Shown piece by piece: positions 16,872-27,564 of a DNA stretch of 61,658 nucleotides. Position 1 is the stretch's first letter, and each line of letters opens with the position of its first letter. The notes beneath the pieces are model-generated. The model saw only the letters and a program-made list of their open reading frames with translations. It was not told where the DNA came from and made no database searches. The position numbers were made by a program, and so were the translations under genes. Source of the DNA: Pseudomonadota bacterium (GTDB lineage: Bacteria; Pseudomonadota; Alphaproteobacteria; Rhizobiales; Beijerinckiaceae); NCBI GenBank assembly GCA_023386155.1, contig JAEWKH010000155.1, positions 1 to 61,658 on the forward strand, written 5' to 3'.

Positions 16872-18125
16872 TCAACGACGGACGAGGACGCAGCGGAAGT
16901 CGTTCACGTTCGTCAGGGTAGGGCCTGTCACGACAAGCCTGTCGAGCTGCGCGAAGGCCGTATAGGCATCGTTCCGGTCGAGATGGCCCGCCAGGTCGAT
17001 CCCCTTCGCGCGGGCGCTGTCGAACAGGCTGCCGTCGAACCAGGCGCCTGCGTTGTCCTCCGATCCGTCGATCCCATCGGTATCGCAGGCGATGGCCGAG
17101 ATCATGCTTTCGTCCTTCAGGGAAAGGGCCAGGGACAACAGGAACTCGGCATTGCGGCCGCCCCGCCCCTCCCCGCGAACCGTCACCGTCGTCTCGCCGC
17201 CGGACAGCAGGACGCAGGGCGCCCTGACCGGCTCGCCGTGCATCAGGGCGGAGCGTGCGATGCCGGCCATGACACGCCCGACCTCCCGCGCCTCACCCTC
17301 GAGCGCGTCACCGAGGATGAGCGGCGTCAACCCCAGTTCACGGGCCTTGGCGGCAGCGGCATCAAGCGCCATCTTGGGCGCCGACAGCATGTGCACAATG
17401 CCGCCGGCGACAGGCTCGGCGACGGCGTTGGAGCGGATGGTCCGCAGGACGTGGTCGGGCACGTCGATGCCGTACTTGCGCAGGATGCCCAGGGCGACGT
17501 CCGGATCGACGCGCTCGGGGATCGTCGGCCCGGACCCGATGCTGCCGGGATCGTCCCCCGGAACGTCCGAGATCAGGTAGGTGACGAGTTGCGCGCCGCC
17601 TATCGCTGCCGCGAGCCTGCCCCCCTTGATGGCGGAGAGCGACTTGCGCACCAGGTTCATCTCCCCGATGGGAGCGCCCGATTTCAGCAGGGCGCGGTTC
17701 AGATCCTGCTTGTCGGCCAGCGTCACCCCGTCGGCCGGAAGCGACAGGAGGGCCGAGGCCCCGCCGGACATCAGGCAGACGACGAGATCGTCGGGACCGG
17801 CCTCCCGCGCCAGGGTCAGGATCCGTCCGGCGGCCCGCAATCCGGCCTCGTCGGGAACCGGATGCGCAGCCTCGACGATCTCGACGGTGCGCGTCGGCAC
17901 GGCGTGCCCGTACCGCGTGACCACGAGCCCCTCGCAGGTTCCCCCCGCTCGCGCCCAGGCCTCCTCGAAGGCGGCCGCCATGCGGGCCGAGGCCTTGCCG
18001 GCGCCGAGGACGATCGTCCGCCCCTTCGGCTGTGGCGGCAGGCGGCCCTCGAACCGACCGTCGGGAAGCGCCGCCTTCAGGGCGGCATCGAACAGGGCAT
18101 GGAGGATTTCGGCATCGTTTGGCAT
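16872..18125 (-). CDS. Glycerate 2-kinase (type-2, MOFRL domain)
   Basis: This 417-aa cytoplasmic enzyme phosphorylates D-glycerate to 2-phosphoglycerate; homologues are often mislabelled hydroxypyruvate reductase (TtuD). Diagnostic motifs are VLGAGKASARMA, VVTRYGHAVPTRTVEIVEAAHPVPDEAG, CLMSGGASALLSLPADGV, NLVRKSLSAIKGGRLA, SDVPGDDPGSIGSGPT and the MOFRL-domain VLLSGGETTVTVRGEGRGGRN and CDTDGIDGSEDNAG. Length is normal. It stands alone, convergent with the histidine kinase gene (18 bp apart). Role: glyoxylate/tartrate or serine-cycle carbon entering central metabolism. Confidence 0.92.
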   Translation of the reverse strand: MPNDAEILHALFDAALKAALPDGRFEGRLPPQPKGRTIVLGAGKASARMAAAFEEAWARAGGTCEGLVVTRYGHAVPTRTVEIVEAAHPVPDEAGLRAAGRILTLAREAGPDDLVVCLMSGGASALLSLPADGVTLADKQDLNRALLKSGAPIGEMNLVRKSLSAIKGGRLAAAIGGAQLVTYLISDVPGDDPGSIGSGPTIPERVDPDVALGILRKYGIDVPDHVLRTIRSNAVAEPVAGGIVHMLSAPKMALDAAAAKARELGLTPLILGDALEGEAREVGRVMAGIARSALMHGEPVRAPCVLLSGGETTVTVRGEGRGGRNAEFLLSLALSLKDESMISAIACDTDGIDGSEDNAGAWFDGSLFDSARAKGIDLAGHLDRNDAYTAFAQLDRLVVTGPTLTNVNDFRCVLVRR

Positions 18126-18345
18126 GGCGTCACTTTACGTCGGAATTTCCCTGCGTGAAGCCTGTGGCCGCGGATTGCGCACAGGGCGAGGCTCCCGCGC
18201 ATCAAAGGCCTTGGAACTCGGCGCCGGATCATGCTTAAAGACCGACCGTTAGCCGTCTCACGGTTTTCCCAACGTAGCCAAGGACGATCCTGCCGATGTT
18301 CCGACCCATCCAGCTTCCCTGCTTCCGCCTTTCGAGGAGCAGAGC

Positions 18346-19146
18346 ATGAAGCCCTTGTCCCAGATACCGATGGAAACGGCGCGATCCGTACGCGTGGTGC
18401 TGACCGACATCGACGACACCGTCACTACGGAAGGAGTGCTGACGGCCGCTGCCTATGGCGCGCTCGAACAGCTGCATCGCGCAGGCTTTCTCGTCATCCC
18501 GGTGACCGGCCGGCCGGCCGGATGGTGCGATCACATCGCCCGCATGTGGCCGGTGGATGCGGTGGTGGGAGAAAACGGCGCCTTCTATTTCCGCTACGAC
18601 CGCGAGCGCAGGAAGATGCAGCAGCGCTTCTGGGCGGGCGCCGAGGAGCTGAAGCACAATCGCACAAGGCTGGATGCCATCGAGACGGAAGTGCTCTCGA
18701 GCGTGCCCGGCTCGGCTCTTGCCAGCGATCAGGCCTATCGCATGGCGGATCTCGCCATCGACTTCTGCGAGGACGTGCCCGCGTTGCCCGAGTCGGAGGT
18801 GGACCGGATCGTTTCGATCTTCGAGCGCGCAGGCGCACAGGCCAAGGTCAGCTCCATCCACGTGAACGGCTGGTTCGGCGATTACAATAAGCTGAGCATG
18901 GCCAAGACCCTGCTCGCCGACGTGTTCGGCATGGATTGGAAAGAGGCGAAAAAGGCCGTGATCTATGCCGGCGACTCGCCCAACGACGAGCCGATGTTCG
19001 CAGCCTTTCCCTTGAGCGTCGGCGTCGCCAACATCCAGGCTTTCGCGCATCGCCTGACCAGCAAGCCGGCCTATATCGCGAATGGCCATTCGGGAGAGGG
19101 ATTCGTGGAGCTGGCCAATCTGCTGCTCAGGGCAAGAAGCGCTTAA
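18346..19146 (+). CDS. HAD-IIB (Cof-type) phosphatase
   Basis: This 266-aa cytoplasmic HAD phosphatase has motif I DIDDT at 21-25 (nucleophile and acid/base Asp), motif II PVTGRPAGW and motif IV YAGDSPNDEPMF. The cap between them places it in the type IIB group that includes sucrose-phosphate phosphatase and trehalose-phosphate phosphatase relatives. The substrate is probably a sugar phosphate but cannot be set from sequence. It is a single gene followed by a family B repeat and a bidirectional terminator. Confidence 0.85.
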   Translation: MKPLSQIPMETARSVRVVLTDIDDTVTTEGVLTAAAYGALEQLHRAGFLVIPVTGRPAGWCDHIARMWPVDAVVGENGAFYFRYDRERRKMQQRFWAGAEELKHNRTRLDAIETEVLSSVPGSALASDQAYRMADLAIDFCEDVPALPESEVDRIVSIFERAGAQAKVSSIHVNGWFGDYNKLSMAKTLLADVFGMDWKEAKKAVIYAGDSPNDEPMFAAFPLSVGVANIQAFAHRLTSKPAYIANGHSGEGFVELANLLLRARSA

Positions 19147-19238
19147 AGCATTTTTCGGCGAAGTGGATCCGGTTCGCTGCCAAAAAATGCGACCCATCAA
19201 AGAAGAGAGCTGATTCCACGTCATTGGAAACAGCTCTG
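19146..19238. repeat. Intergenic repeat, family B, copy 2
   Basis: It has the same start (gcatttttcggcgaagtgg) and end (aaacagctct) as the copy at 5805-5895, with a few substitutions in the middle. It directly follows the HAD phosphatase stop. Confidence 0.75.
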
Positions 19239-19271
19239 GGAGTGCTCGAAACTTCGCCAGTTCCCATCAAC

Positions 19272-19298
19272 AAAAAGCCCGGCATCGCCGGGCTTTTT
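19272..19298. terminator. Bidirectional terminator between HAD phosphatase and SSADH genes
   Basis: A stem, agcccggc / gccgggct, with the loop atc is flanked by aaaaa on the left and tttttt on the right. It would stop transcripts from both convergent genes. Confidence 0.88.
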
Positions 19299-19303
19299 TA
19301 CAC

Positions 19304-20791
19304 TCACAATCCTGCGAGGTTGATGTACTTGATCTCGAGGTAGCCCTCGATGCCGTATTTGGAACCCTCGCGGCCGAGCCCCGATTGCTTCACGCCGCCG
19401 AACGGCGCCATCTCGTTGGCGAGCGCGGGCGTGTTCACCCCCACCATGCCGCTCTCCAGCGCCTCCGCCACCCGCCAGACGCGGGCCATGTCCTTGGCGT
19501 AGAAATACGACGCCAGACCGTATTCCGAGTCGTTGGCCATTGCGATCACCTCCGCCTCGTCCTTGAAGGCGATGATCGGCGCCAGGGGCGCGAAGGTCTC
19601 TTCCTTCGTCACCTTCATGCCTTGCGTCACGCCCGTCATCACGGTCGGCTCGAAGAACGTGCTGCCGAGTTCCGAGCGCTTGCCGCCCACCACGAGCCGG
19701 CCGCCCTTGGCGAGCACGTCCTGGACGTGCTCCTCCATCTTGGCCACCGCCCGCTCGTCGATCAGCGGTCCCATGGCCACGCCGGATTCCGTGCCCCGGC
19801 CGAGCTTGAGCGCCTTGGCCTTCTCGGCCAGCTTCGCGGCGAAAGCCTCGGCCACGCCCTCCTGCACGTAGATCCGGTTGGCGCACACGCAGGTCTGGCC
19901 GGCATTGCGGAACTTGGACGCCATCGCGCCCTCCACGGCCGCATCGAGATCGGCATCGTCGAACACGATGAACGGCGCGTTGCCACCGAGCTCCAGCGAC
20001 AGCCGCTTGATGCCGTCCGCCGCCTCCTTCATCAGCCAGCGCCCGACCCCGGTCGAGCCGGTGAACGTGATCTTGGCCACCTTCGGGTTGTGACAGAACT
20101 CCTCGCCGATGGGCTTGGCCTCGCCGGTGATCACCGAGAAGGCGCCTTTCGGCACGCCGGCCCGCTCGGCCAGCACGGCGAGCGCAAGCGCAGAAAGCGG
20201 TGTCTGGGCCGCGGGCTTGAGCACCATGGTGCAGCCGGCAGCGAGCGCCGGGCCGACCTTGCGTGTGATCATGCCATTGGGAAAGTTCCACGGCGTGATG
20301 GCTGCGCACACCCCGACCGGCTGTTTCAGCACGACGATGCGCTGGTTCGGCGCGGCTCCGGGAATGACATCGCCGTCGATGCGCTTGGCCTCCTCGGCGA
20401 ACCACTCGATATAAGCCGCGTTGGAGACCACCTCGCCCTTGGCCTCGGCCAGCGGCTTGCCCTGCTCGGTGGTGAGGATCAGCGCGAGATCGTCGGCATT
20501 GGCCATGATGAGATCGTACCAGGCGCGCAGGATACGGCTGCGCTCCTTGGCGGTGCGCTTGGCCCAGTCCTTCTGCACCTCGTGCGCCTTGTCGATCGCC
20601 CGGCGGGCGGCATCGGGGCCGAGATCGGGCACCTCGAGGATCAGCGCGCCATCATAGGGATCGGTGACAGGAATGGTCTTGCCGTCCGGGGCATCCACCC
20701 ACTCGCCCGCCACATAAGCGCGGCCTACCAGAAGCGACGGATCCTTCAAATCCGGGATGGTGCGGGAGGCAGGCTTCGCATGCACAGTCAT
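19304..20791 (-). CDS. gabD: NAD(P)-dependent succinate-semialdehyde dehydrogenase
   Basis: This 495-aa aldehyde dehydrogenase has family-typical length. Key stretches are ITPWNFPNGMITRKVGPALAAG, ITFTGSTGVGRWLM, LELGGNAPFIVFDDADLD (catalytic Glu), FRNAGQTCVCANRIYV (catalytic Cys) and the C-terminal GGVKQSGLGREGSKYG, which is strongly GabD-like. It oxidises succinate semialdehyde to succinate at the end of GABA degradation. It is divergent from the branched-chain-type ABC importer, whose binding protein may bring in a related substrate (inference). Confidence 0.9.
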   Translation of the reverse strand: MTVHAKPASRTIPDLKDPSLLVGRAYVAGEWVDAPDGKTIPVTDPYDGALILEVPDLGPDAARRAIDKAHEVQKDWAKRTAKERSRILRAWYDLIMANADDLALILTTEQGKPLAEAKGEVVSNAAYIEWFAEEAKRIDGDVIPGAAPNQRIVVLKQPVGVCAAITPWNFPNGMITRKVGPALAAGCTMVLKPAAQTPLSALALAVLAERAGVPKGAFSVITGEAKPIGEEFCHNPKVAKITFTGSTGVGRWLMKEAADGIKRLSLELGGNAPFIVFDDADLDAAVEGAMASKFRNAGQTCVCANRIYVQEGVAEAFAAKLAEKAKALKLGRGTESGVAMGPLIDERAVAKMEEHVQDVLAKGGRLVVGGKRSELGSTFFEPTVMTGVTQGMKVTKEETFAPLAPIIAFKDEAEVIAMANDSEYGLASYFYAKDMARVWRVAEALESGMVGVNTPALANEMAPFGGVKQSGLGREGSKYGIEGYLEIKYINLAGL

Positions 20792-21108
20792 CGTACGGCT
20801 CCAACCTAGACAATGGGAAAATGGAAGGTTGAGGCAGATATAAGGACTGCCCTCGCCTCTGTGAACCGCAGGAGATGCGGACCTGGGTTACCCGTGAAGC
20901 GGCCAGGGCCCCGGACGAGCGTGGCCATGCCTGAAAATGAGGCAGAAGCTTGAAGCTTAAAGGGATCTGCGACTTAAGGATGACACCTTCTCGCATTGCA
21001 CAGGGCTTAAGTCGCTGTACCTTTCAGGCCATCGTCGGGCGCAGCCATTGGGCTGCGGCCCAAACAATGGCCGGACCAACCGGCTTTGAAACGAAGGGAA
21101 GGAAATCG
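20792..21108. other. Divergent promoter region between gabD and the liv-type operon
   Basis: About 317 bp with no supported gene. Both flanking genes are transcribed away from it. A short repeat of acttaag / cttaag around 20970-21012 is visible, but no operator can be named. Confidence 0.45.
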
Positions 21109-22317
21109 ATGCGAGTTCTCAAAAAAATTCTGTTCGCCCTCAGCTGCACTGCCCTGGCCTCCTCGGCCCACGCGCAGCAGGCCTCCGACGGTGTGGTCAA
21201 GATCGGCATCCTGAACGACCAGTCCGGTGTCTACGCGGATTTCGGCGGCAAGTCCTCCGTCGAGGCCGCCCGCATGGCGGTGCAGGATTTCGGCGGCAAG
21301 GTCCTCGGCGTTCCGGTCGAGATCGTGAGCGCCGACCACCAGAACAAGCCTGACGTCGCCTCCAGCATCGCGCGCCAGTGGTACGACACGGAAAAGGTCG
21401 ATGCCATCATGGAGCTGACGACCTCCTCGGTCGCCCTGGCGGTCCAGGGCCTGTCTAAGGACAAGAAGAAGATCACCATGACGACCGGTGCGGCCACCAC
21501 CGACCTCACGGGCAAGCAGTGCTCTCCCTACGGCTTCCATTGGGCCTATGACACCCATGCGCTCGCGGTCGGCACCGGCGGCGCGCTGGTGGAGAACGGC
21601 GGCAACAAGTGGTTCTTCCTCACGGCCGACTATGCCTTCGGCTACTCCCTCGAGGAACAGACCTCGAAATTCGTGAAATCGAAGGGCGGCCAGGTTCTCG
21701 GCGCGGTCCGCCATCCGCTGGCCGCGACCGATTATTCGTCCTTCCTGCTGCAGGCGCAGAGCTCCGGCGCCAACGTGATCGGCATGGCCAATGCCGGCCT
21801 CGATACGGCGAACGCCATCAAGCAGGCTGCCGAGTTCGGCCTCACCCAGGGCGGCGCCCGCCTGGCGGCTCTGCTGTTCACCCTCGCAGAGGTGAAGGGC
21901 CTTGGCCTCAAGGCTGCGCAGGGCCTGACCCTGACGGAGGGCTGGTACTGGGACCAGAGCGACGAGAACCGCGCATTCGCGAAGAGGTTCCAGGAAAAGA
22001 CCGGCCGCATGCCGAACATGATCCATGTGGGCACCTACTCCACCGTGCTGCAATATCTGAAGGCGGTCCAGAAGGCCGGCACGGATGCCACCGAGCCGGT
22101 CGCCAAGCTCTTGCACGAGATGCCGGTCGAGGACGTCTTCGCCAAGAACGGCAAGGTGTTGCCCAATGGCCGCATGGTCTACGACATGTATCTCTTCCAG
22201 GTGAAGAAGCCGGAAGAGAGCAAGGGCGAGTGGGACATGTACAAGCAGCTCGCCAAGGTTCCGGGCGACCAGGCTTACATGAAGCTTGCCGACAGCGGCT
22301 GCCAGCTCACGCAGTAA
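21109..22317 (+). CDS. Branched-chain-type ABC transporter substrate-binding protein
   Basis: This 402-aa periplasmic protein has a signal peptide (MRVLKKILFALSCTALASSAHAQ); the start at 21109 follows gaagggaagg. The mature part begins GVVKIGILNDQSGVYADFGGKSSVEAARMA, the LivK/AmiC-like opening. Later EVKGLGLKAAQGLTLTEGWYWD and FAKRFQEKTGRMPNMIHVGTYS belong to the subgroup that binds aromatic acids, amides or similar small organics. It heads an operon with LivG, LivF, LivH and LivM equivalents. Confidence 0.9.
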   Translation: MRVLKKILFALSCTALASSAHAQQASDGVVKIGILNDQSGVYADFGGKSSVEAARMAVQDFGGKVLGVPVEIVSADHQNKPDVASSIARQWYDTEKVDAIMELTTSSVALAVQGLSKDKKKITMTTGAATTDLTGKQCSPYGFHWAYDTHALAVGTGGALVENGGNKWFFLTADYAFGYSLEEQTSKFVKSKGGQVLGAVRHPLAATDYSSFLLQAQSSGANVIGMANAGLDTANAIKQAAEFGLTQGGARLAALLFTLAEVKGLGLKAAQGLTLTEGWYWDQSDENRAFAKRFQEKTGRMPNMIHVGTYSTVLQYLKAVQKAGTDATEPVAKLLHEMPVEDVFAKNGKVLPNGRMVYDMYLFQVKKPEESKGEWDMYKQLAKVPGDQAYMKLADSGCQLTQ

Positions 22318-22442
22318 TCTCCGAGCGGAGGTGAGATGGCGCGAGCTGCCTCTCACCTCCTCATCCTCTGACAACGGCTGGTGTCGAGCCTTGCGCCCGC
22401 GCCAGCCGTTGCCCCTCACCAAGAGAGTGTCGGCCGGAACAT

Positions 22443-23193
22443 ATGGTCAGTACGCAACCTATCCTGAGCGCTACCGGGCTCACCATGGAGTTTCGCGGCT
22501 TCGTCGCCGTGAAGAACGTGACGCTGTCGGTCAACGAGGGCACGATCCACGCCCTGATCGGCCCGAACGGCGCTGGAAAGACAACCGTCTTCAACCTGCT
22601 CACGAAATTTCTCACGCCGACCCGCGGACAGATCACCTTCAAGGGCGCCGACATCACGGGCATGAAGCCTGCCGAAGTCGCCCGCCTCGGCCTCGTTCGC
22701 TCCTTCCAGATTTCAGCCGTGTTCCCGCACCTGACCGTGCTCGACAATGTGCGGGTGGCGCTGCAGCGCCCGTCGGGCCTCGCGACGCAGTTCTGGCGCC
22801 CGGCTTCGACTCTTTCGTCGCTCACCGATCGCGCCATGGAGCTCATCGATGCGGTCGGCCTCAGGGCCTATGCGCATCTGCCGGCAGTCGAGTTGTCCTA
22901 CGGACGCAAGCGCGCGCTCGAGATCGCCACCACATTGGCCCTCGATCCCGCCATGCTGCTTCTCGACGAGCCCATGGCCGGCATGGGCCATGAGGACATC
23001 GGCCGCATCACCGACCTGATCCGCCGCATCGCCCGCGATCGGACCGTGCTGATGGTCGAGCACAACCTGAACGTCGTTTCCGATCTTTGCGACCGGGTCA
23101 CCGTTCTGGCACGCGGCGAGATTCTCTCCGACGGATCATACGACACGGTCAGCCAGGATCCGCGCGTGCGCGAAGCCTATATGGGAACCGAGC

Positions 23194-23201
<8 letters not shown>
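22443..23201 (+). CDS. ABC transporter ATP-binding protein (LivG type)
   Basis: This 252-aa ATPase has Walker A IGPNGAGKTT, Q-loop RSFQISAVFPHLTV, Walker B MLLLDEPMAGMG and the switch His in VEHNLNVV. The signature motif is ELSYGRKRALEIA, as usual for LivG, where a canonical LSGGQ is altered. It overlaps the next gene by 8 bp. Confidence 0.92.
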
Positions 23202-23901
<700 letters not shown>

Positions 23902-23907
23902 AGCATC

Positions 23908-24795
23908 ATGAGTACGATTTTCGGCATTCCCGCCCCGGCCCTCTTCGGCCAGATCCTCATCGGCCTGATCAACGGCTCGTTCTATGCCATGCTCAGCCTG
24001 GGCCTCGCCGTGATCTTCGGCCTGCTGCGGGTCATCAATTTCGCCCACGGCGCCCAGTACATGCTGGGTGCCTTCGCCGCCTACCTGCTCCTGAACTGGC
24101 TGGGGATCGGCTATTGGCCGGCGCTCGTTCTGGCCCCCCTCATCGTCGGCGCCATCGCGGTCGTGATCGAGAAGACGATGCTGAGCCGCCTCTACGGCGT
24201 GGATCCGCTCTACGGCCTTCTTCTGACCTTCGGCCTCGCCCTCATCCTCGAGGGCGCCTTTCGCCATTGGTTCGGCGCCGCCGGCCAGCCCTATGCGGCG
24301 CCGCCGCAGCTGACGGGAGCGCTCAATCTGGGCTTCATGTTCATGCCGATCTATCGCGGCTGGGTGGTGATCGCGTCCCTGGTCGTCTGCCTGGGAACGT
24401 GGCTCCTCATCGAGAAGACACGGCTCGGCGCCTACCTGCGTGCGGCGACCGAAAATGCCACGCTCGTCCAAGCCTTCGGCGTGAACGTGCCCCTGCTCCT
24501 GACCCTCACCTACGGCCTCGGCGCGGCCCTCGCCGCGCTGGCCGGCGTGCTGGCCGCCCCGATCTATCAGGTGAGCCCGCTGATGGGCACCAACCTCATC
24601 ATCATCGTCTTTGCCGTCGTGGTCGTCGGCGGCATGGGCTCGATCCTGGGCGCCATCGTGACCGGCTACATGCTCGGCATTCTCGAGGGCCTGACGAAGG
24701 TTTTCTACCCGGAAGCCTCGAGTATCGTTATCTTCGTGATCATGGCCATCGTTCTGCTCGTCAGGCCGGCAGGTCTCTTCGGGCGGGAGGAGTGA
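23908..24795 (+). CDS. Branched-chain-type ABC permease (LivH type)
   Basis: This 295-aa inner-membrane protein has about eight hydrophobic segments. The family signature GLINGSFYAMLSLGLAVIFGLLRVINFAHGAQYMLG lies near the N-terminus, and the conserved LGAYLRAATEN loop and VVVVGGMGSILGAIVTGY near the C-terminus. It forms half of the translocation channel with the LivM-type subunit. Confidence 0.93.
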   Translation: MSTIFGIPAPALFGQILIGLINGSFYAMLSLGLAVIFGLLRVINFAHGAQYMLGAFAAYLLLNWLGIGYWPALVLAPLIVGAIAVVIEKTMLSRLYGVDPLYGLLLTFGLALILEGAFRHWFGAAGQPYAAPPQLTGALNLGFMFMPIYRGWVVIASLVVCLGTWLLIEKTRLGAYLRAATENATLVQAFGVNVPLLLTLTYGLGAALAALAGVLAAPIYQVSPLMGTNLIIIVFAVVVVGGMGSILGAIVTGYMLGILEGLTKVFYPEASSIVIFVIMAIVLLVRPAGLFGREE

Positions 24796-24799
24796 TATC

Positions 24800-25774
24800 A
24801 TGGCTGTCGGAACCCAATACCTCGCGCAACAGCCGAAGGTCCGCACGTCCTCCATGGTGCTCGGGGCAATCGCCATTGCGGCCCTGCTGGCGGCGCCCTT
24901 CTTCTTCTACCCCATCATGCTGATGAGCGTGCTGTGCTTCGCGCTTTTCGCCTGCGCCTTCAACCTGCTCATCGGCTATGTCGGGCTTCTCTCCTTCGGC
25001 CATGCGGCCTTCTTCGGCGGCGCGGCCTATTTCACCGCCCATGCGGCCAAGGTATGGGGCTGGGAGCCACTAACCGCCATTCTGCTCGGCGTGGCCGGAG
25101 CCGCCGCGATGGGCCTCGTGATGGGATTCGTGGCCATTCGGCGCCAGGGAATCTACTTCGCCATGATCACCCTGGCCCTGTCGCAGATGTTCGCATTCAT
25201 CTGCCTGCAGGTCCCGTTCACCCACGGCGAGGATGGCATCCAGGGCGTGCCGCGCGGCCATCTGCTCGGCTTGATCGACCTAAACCAGCCCCTCGCCATG
25301 TACTATCTCACGCTGGCTATCTTCCTGTTCGGCTTCTTCGCCATCTGGCGCATCGTGAACTCCCCGTTCGGCAACATCCTCAAGGCGATCCGCGAGAACG
25401 AGCGGCGCGCGGTTTCGCTCGGCTACCGGGTGGACCGCTACAAGCTCGGCGCTTTCGTCATGTCGGCCGCGCTGGCGGGACTGGCCGGTGGAACGAAGGC
25501 GATCGTGTTCCAGTTTGCAACCCTCACGGACGTGCAATGGCAGATGTCCGGCGAGGTCATTCTCATGACCCTGCTTGGCGGCATCGGCACGATGATCGGA
25601 CCCATCGTCGGCGCCGGCCTGGTGATTGCCCTGCAGAACTATCTGGCTGCATCCGACTTCCCCGTGACGGTGCTGATCGGCATCATCTTCGTGATCTGCG
25701 TGCTTCTGTTCCGCCGCGGCATCGTGGGAGAGATCCTGGAGCTGATGAGGCGCCGGGGCAAAAGCGCCTCTTAA
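24800..25774 (+). CDS. Branched-chain-type ABC permease (LivM type)
   Basis: This 324-aa inner-membrane protein has multiple hydrophobic segments. LivM hallmarks are AFNLLIGYVGLLSFGHAAFFGGAAY, LKAIRENERRAVSLGY and the C-terminal LLGGIGTMIGPIVGAG. It begins 4 bp after the LivH-type gene stops and ends the transporter part of the operon. The order binding protein-G-F-H-M differs from the common K-H-M-G-F. Confidence 0.93.
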   Translation: MAVGTQYLAQQPKVRTSSMVLGAIAIAALLAAPFFFYPIMLMSVLCFALFACAFNLLIGYVGLLSFGHAAFFGGAAYFTAHAAKVWGWEPLTAILLGVAGAAAMGLVMGFVAIRRQGIYFAMITLALSQMFAFICLQVPFTHGEDGIQGVPRGHLLGLIDLNQPLAMYYLTLAIFLFGFFAIWRIVNSPFGNILKAIRENERRAVSLGYRVDRYKLGAFVMSAALAGLAGGTKAIVFQFATLTDVQWQMSGEVILMTLLGGIGTMIGPIVGAGLVIALQNYLAASDFPVTVLIGIIFVICVLLFRRGIVGEILELMRRRGKSAS

Positions 25775-25841
25775 GACACGGGAGACGTAAACTCTGCCGG
25801 CGCTCGTCGTTGAGCGCCGGCTCATTGCATTGAGACATACC

Positions 25842-27476
25842 ATGTCAGGCAGCGATACATTCGATTACGTGATTGTCGGTGCAGGTTCCGCCGGTTGCGT
25901 TCTGGCGAACCGCCTGTCCAAGGATCCGCGGAACTCGGTCTGCATTCTCGAAGCCGGCGGCAAGGACAACTGGATCTGGTTTCACATCCCGGTCGGCTAT
26001 CTCTTCGCCATCGGCAATCCCCGAGCCGATTGGATGTTCAAGACGGAAAGCGAGCCGGGCCTGAACGGCCGCATCCTGAATTATCCCCGCGGCAAGGTGC
26101 TGGGCGGCTGCTCTGCCATCAACGCCATGGTCTACATGCGCGGCCAGCGCGAGGATTACGACAACTGGCGCCAGATGGGCCTGACGGGCTGGGGCTGGGA
26201 CGATGTGAAGCCGATCTTCCGCCAGCACCTCGACCACTACCTCGGAGCCGGAGAGCATCATGGCGTGGGCGGCGAATGGCGCGTCGAGGCCCCGCGCACC
26301 CGTTGGGACATCCTCGACACCTTCATCGAAGCCGCGGTCGAGGCCGGCATCCCCCGCGTCAGCGACTTCAATACGGGCAGCAACGAGGGGATCTCGTATT
26401 TTCACGTCAACCAGAGGGGCGGGCGACGCTGGTCGGCGGCGCGCGGCTTCCTCAAGCCGGCCCTGTCCCGGTCCAATCTGAAGGTCGAAATCCAAGCCCA
26501 TGCCACGCGCATCCTTTTCGAAGGCAGGCGCGCCGTCGGAGTGGAGATCCTTCAGAACGGCAGCTTGAGGCGGATTCTGGCGCGGAAGGAAGTCGTGCTG
26601 TCGGCCGGCGCCATCGCGTCCCCGCAACTGCTGCAATTGTCCGGTGTCGGTGACGGCGCGTTCCTCCAGCAGCATGGGATCGACGTGATTCACCACTTGC
26701 CGGGCGTCGGCGAGAACCTGCAGGATCACCTGCAGCTGCGCCCGGTCTACAAGGTCCATGGGGTGCGCACGCTCAACGAGGATTACCGGTCCCTGTTCAA
26801 GAAGGGCCAGATGGCGCTCGAGTACGCCCTCTTCCGCAAGGGTCCGCTCACCATGGCGCCATCCCAGCTCGGGGCCTTCACGCGCTCGTCGCCGGAATAT
26901 GCGACGCCGAATCTGCAATTCCACATCCAGCCCCTCTCGCTGGACAAGTTCGGCGACGATCCGCACCCCTTCCCCGCCTTCACGGCAAGCGTCTGCAACC
27001 TGCGCCCCACCAGCCGGGGGCGCGTGAAGATCCGCAGCGGCACGCCGGGCGATGTGCCCTCCATCAGTCCCAACTATCTGTCGACACCGGAGGACCAGAG
27101 AGTGGCCGTGGATGCGCTGCGCCTCGTCAGGCGCATCGTCTCGATGCCGGCCCTTCAGAAGTACCGCCCCGCAGAGTACAAGCCTGGAGCCCAGCTGACG
27201 ACCGACGACGAGCTCCTGAATGGCGCGCGCGACATCGGAACCACGATCTTCCACCCGGTCGGCACCGCCAAGATGGGCATCGACAGCGATCCCGCGGCCG
27301 TCACGGATGCACGCCTGCGGGTCCGTGGGATCGAGGGGCTTCGTGTCATCGATGCTTCCGTCATGCCGACCATCACAAGCGGAAACACGAACTCCCCGAC
27401 CCTGATGATCGCGGAGAAGGGAGCCGCGATGATCCTGGAGGATCAGGCTCACGTACCTGCGCTTCACTCAGCTTGA
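25842..27476 (+). CDS. GMC-family FAD oxidoreductase (choline dehydrogenase-like)
   Basis: This 544-aa flavoprotein has the dinucleotide-binding motif VGAGSAGCVLANRLS near residue 10, GMC signature 1 PRGKVLGGCSAINAMVYMRG, signature 2 LSAGAIASPQLLQLSGVG and the C-terminal active-site pair in IFHPVGTAKMG and VIDASVMPTITSGNTN (His and Asn). Family members oxidise alcohols such as choline or glucose. Here it sits 67 bp after the transporter and is probably co-expressed, so its substrate may be what the importer brings in. I use the ATG at 25842; a TTG four codons earlier is in frame. Confidence 0.9.
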   Translation: MSGSDTFDYVIVGAGSAGCVLANRLSKDPRNSVCILEAGGKDNWIWFHIPVGYLFAIGNPRADWMFKTESEPGLNGRILNYPRGKVLGGCSAINAMVYMRGQREDYDNWRQMGLTGWGWDDVKPIFRQHLDHYLGAGEHHGVGGEWRVEAPRTRWDILDTFIEAAVEAGIPRVSDFNTGSNEGISYFHVNQRGGRRWSAARGFLKPALSRSNLKVEIQAHATRILFEGRRAVGVEILQNGSLRRILARKEVVLSAGAIASPQLLQLSGVGDGAFLQQHGIDVIHHLPGVGENLQDHLQLRPVYKVHGVRTLNEDYRSLFKKGQMALEYALFRKGPLTMAPSQLGAFTRSSPEYATPNLQFHIQPLSLDKFGDDPHPFPAFTASVCNLRPTSRGRVKIRSGTPGDVPSISPNYLSTPEDQRVAVDALRLVRRIVSMPALQKYRPAEYKPGAQLTTDDELLNGARDIGTTIFHPVGTAKMGIDSDPAAVTDARLRVRGIEGLRVIDASVMPTITSGNTNSPTLMIAEKGAAMILEDQAHVPALHSA

Positions 27477-27513
27477 CCTGTTCGGAGTACCGTCTTCGCG
27501 TCCCTATAACGAC

Positions 27514-27538
27514 CAATGGGAGCCATTGGCTCCCATTG
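27514..27538. terminator. Perfect hairpin between convergent genes
   Basis: An 11-bp perfect stem, caatgggagcc / ggctcccattg, with a 3-nt loop lies between the convergent GMC and LuxR-type genes. It has no T-run, so it is only a possible terminator. Confidence 0.5.
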
Positions 27539-27564
27539 CGGACAGACGTCTGAATTTGGGGCGC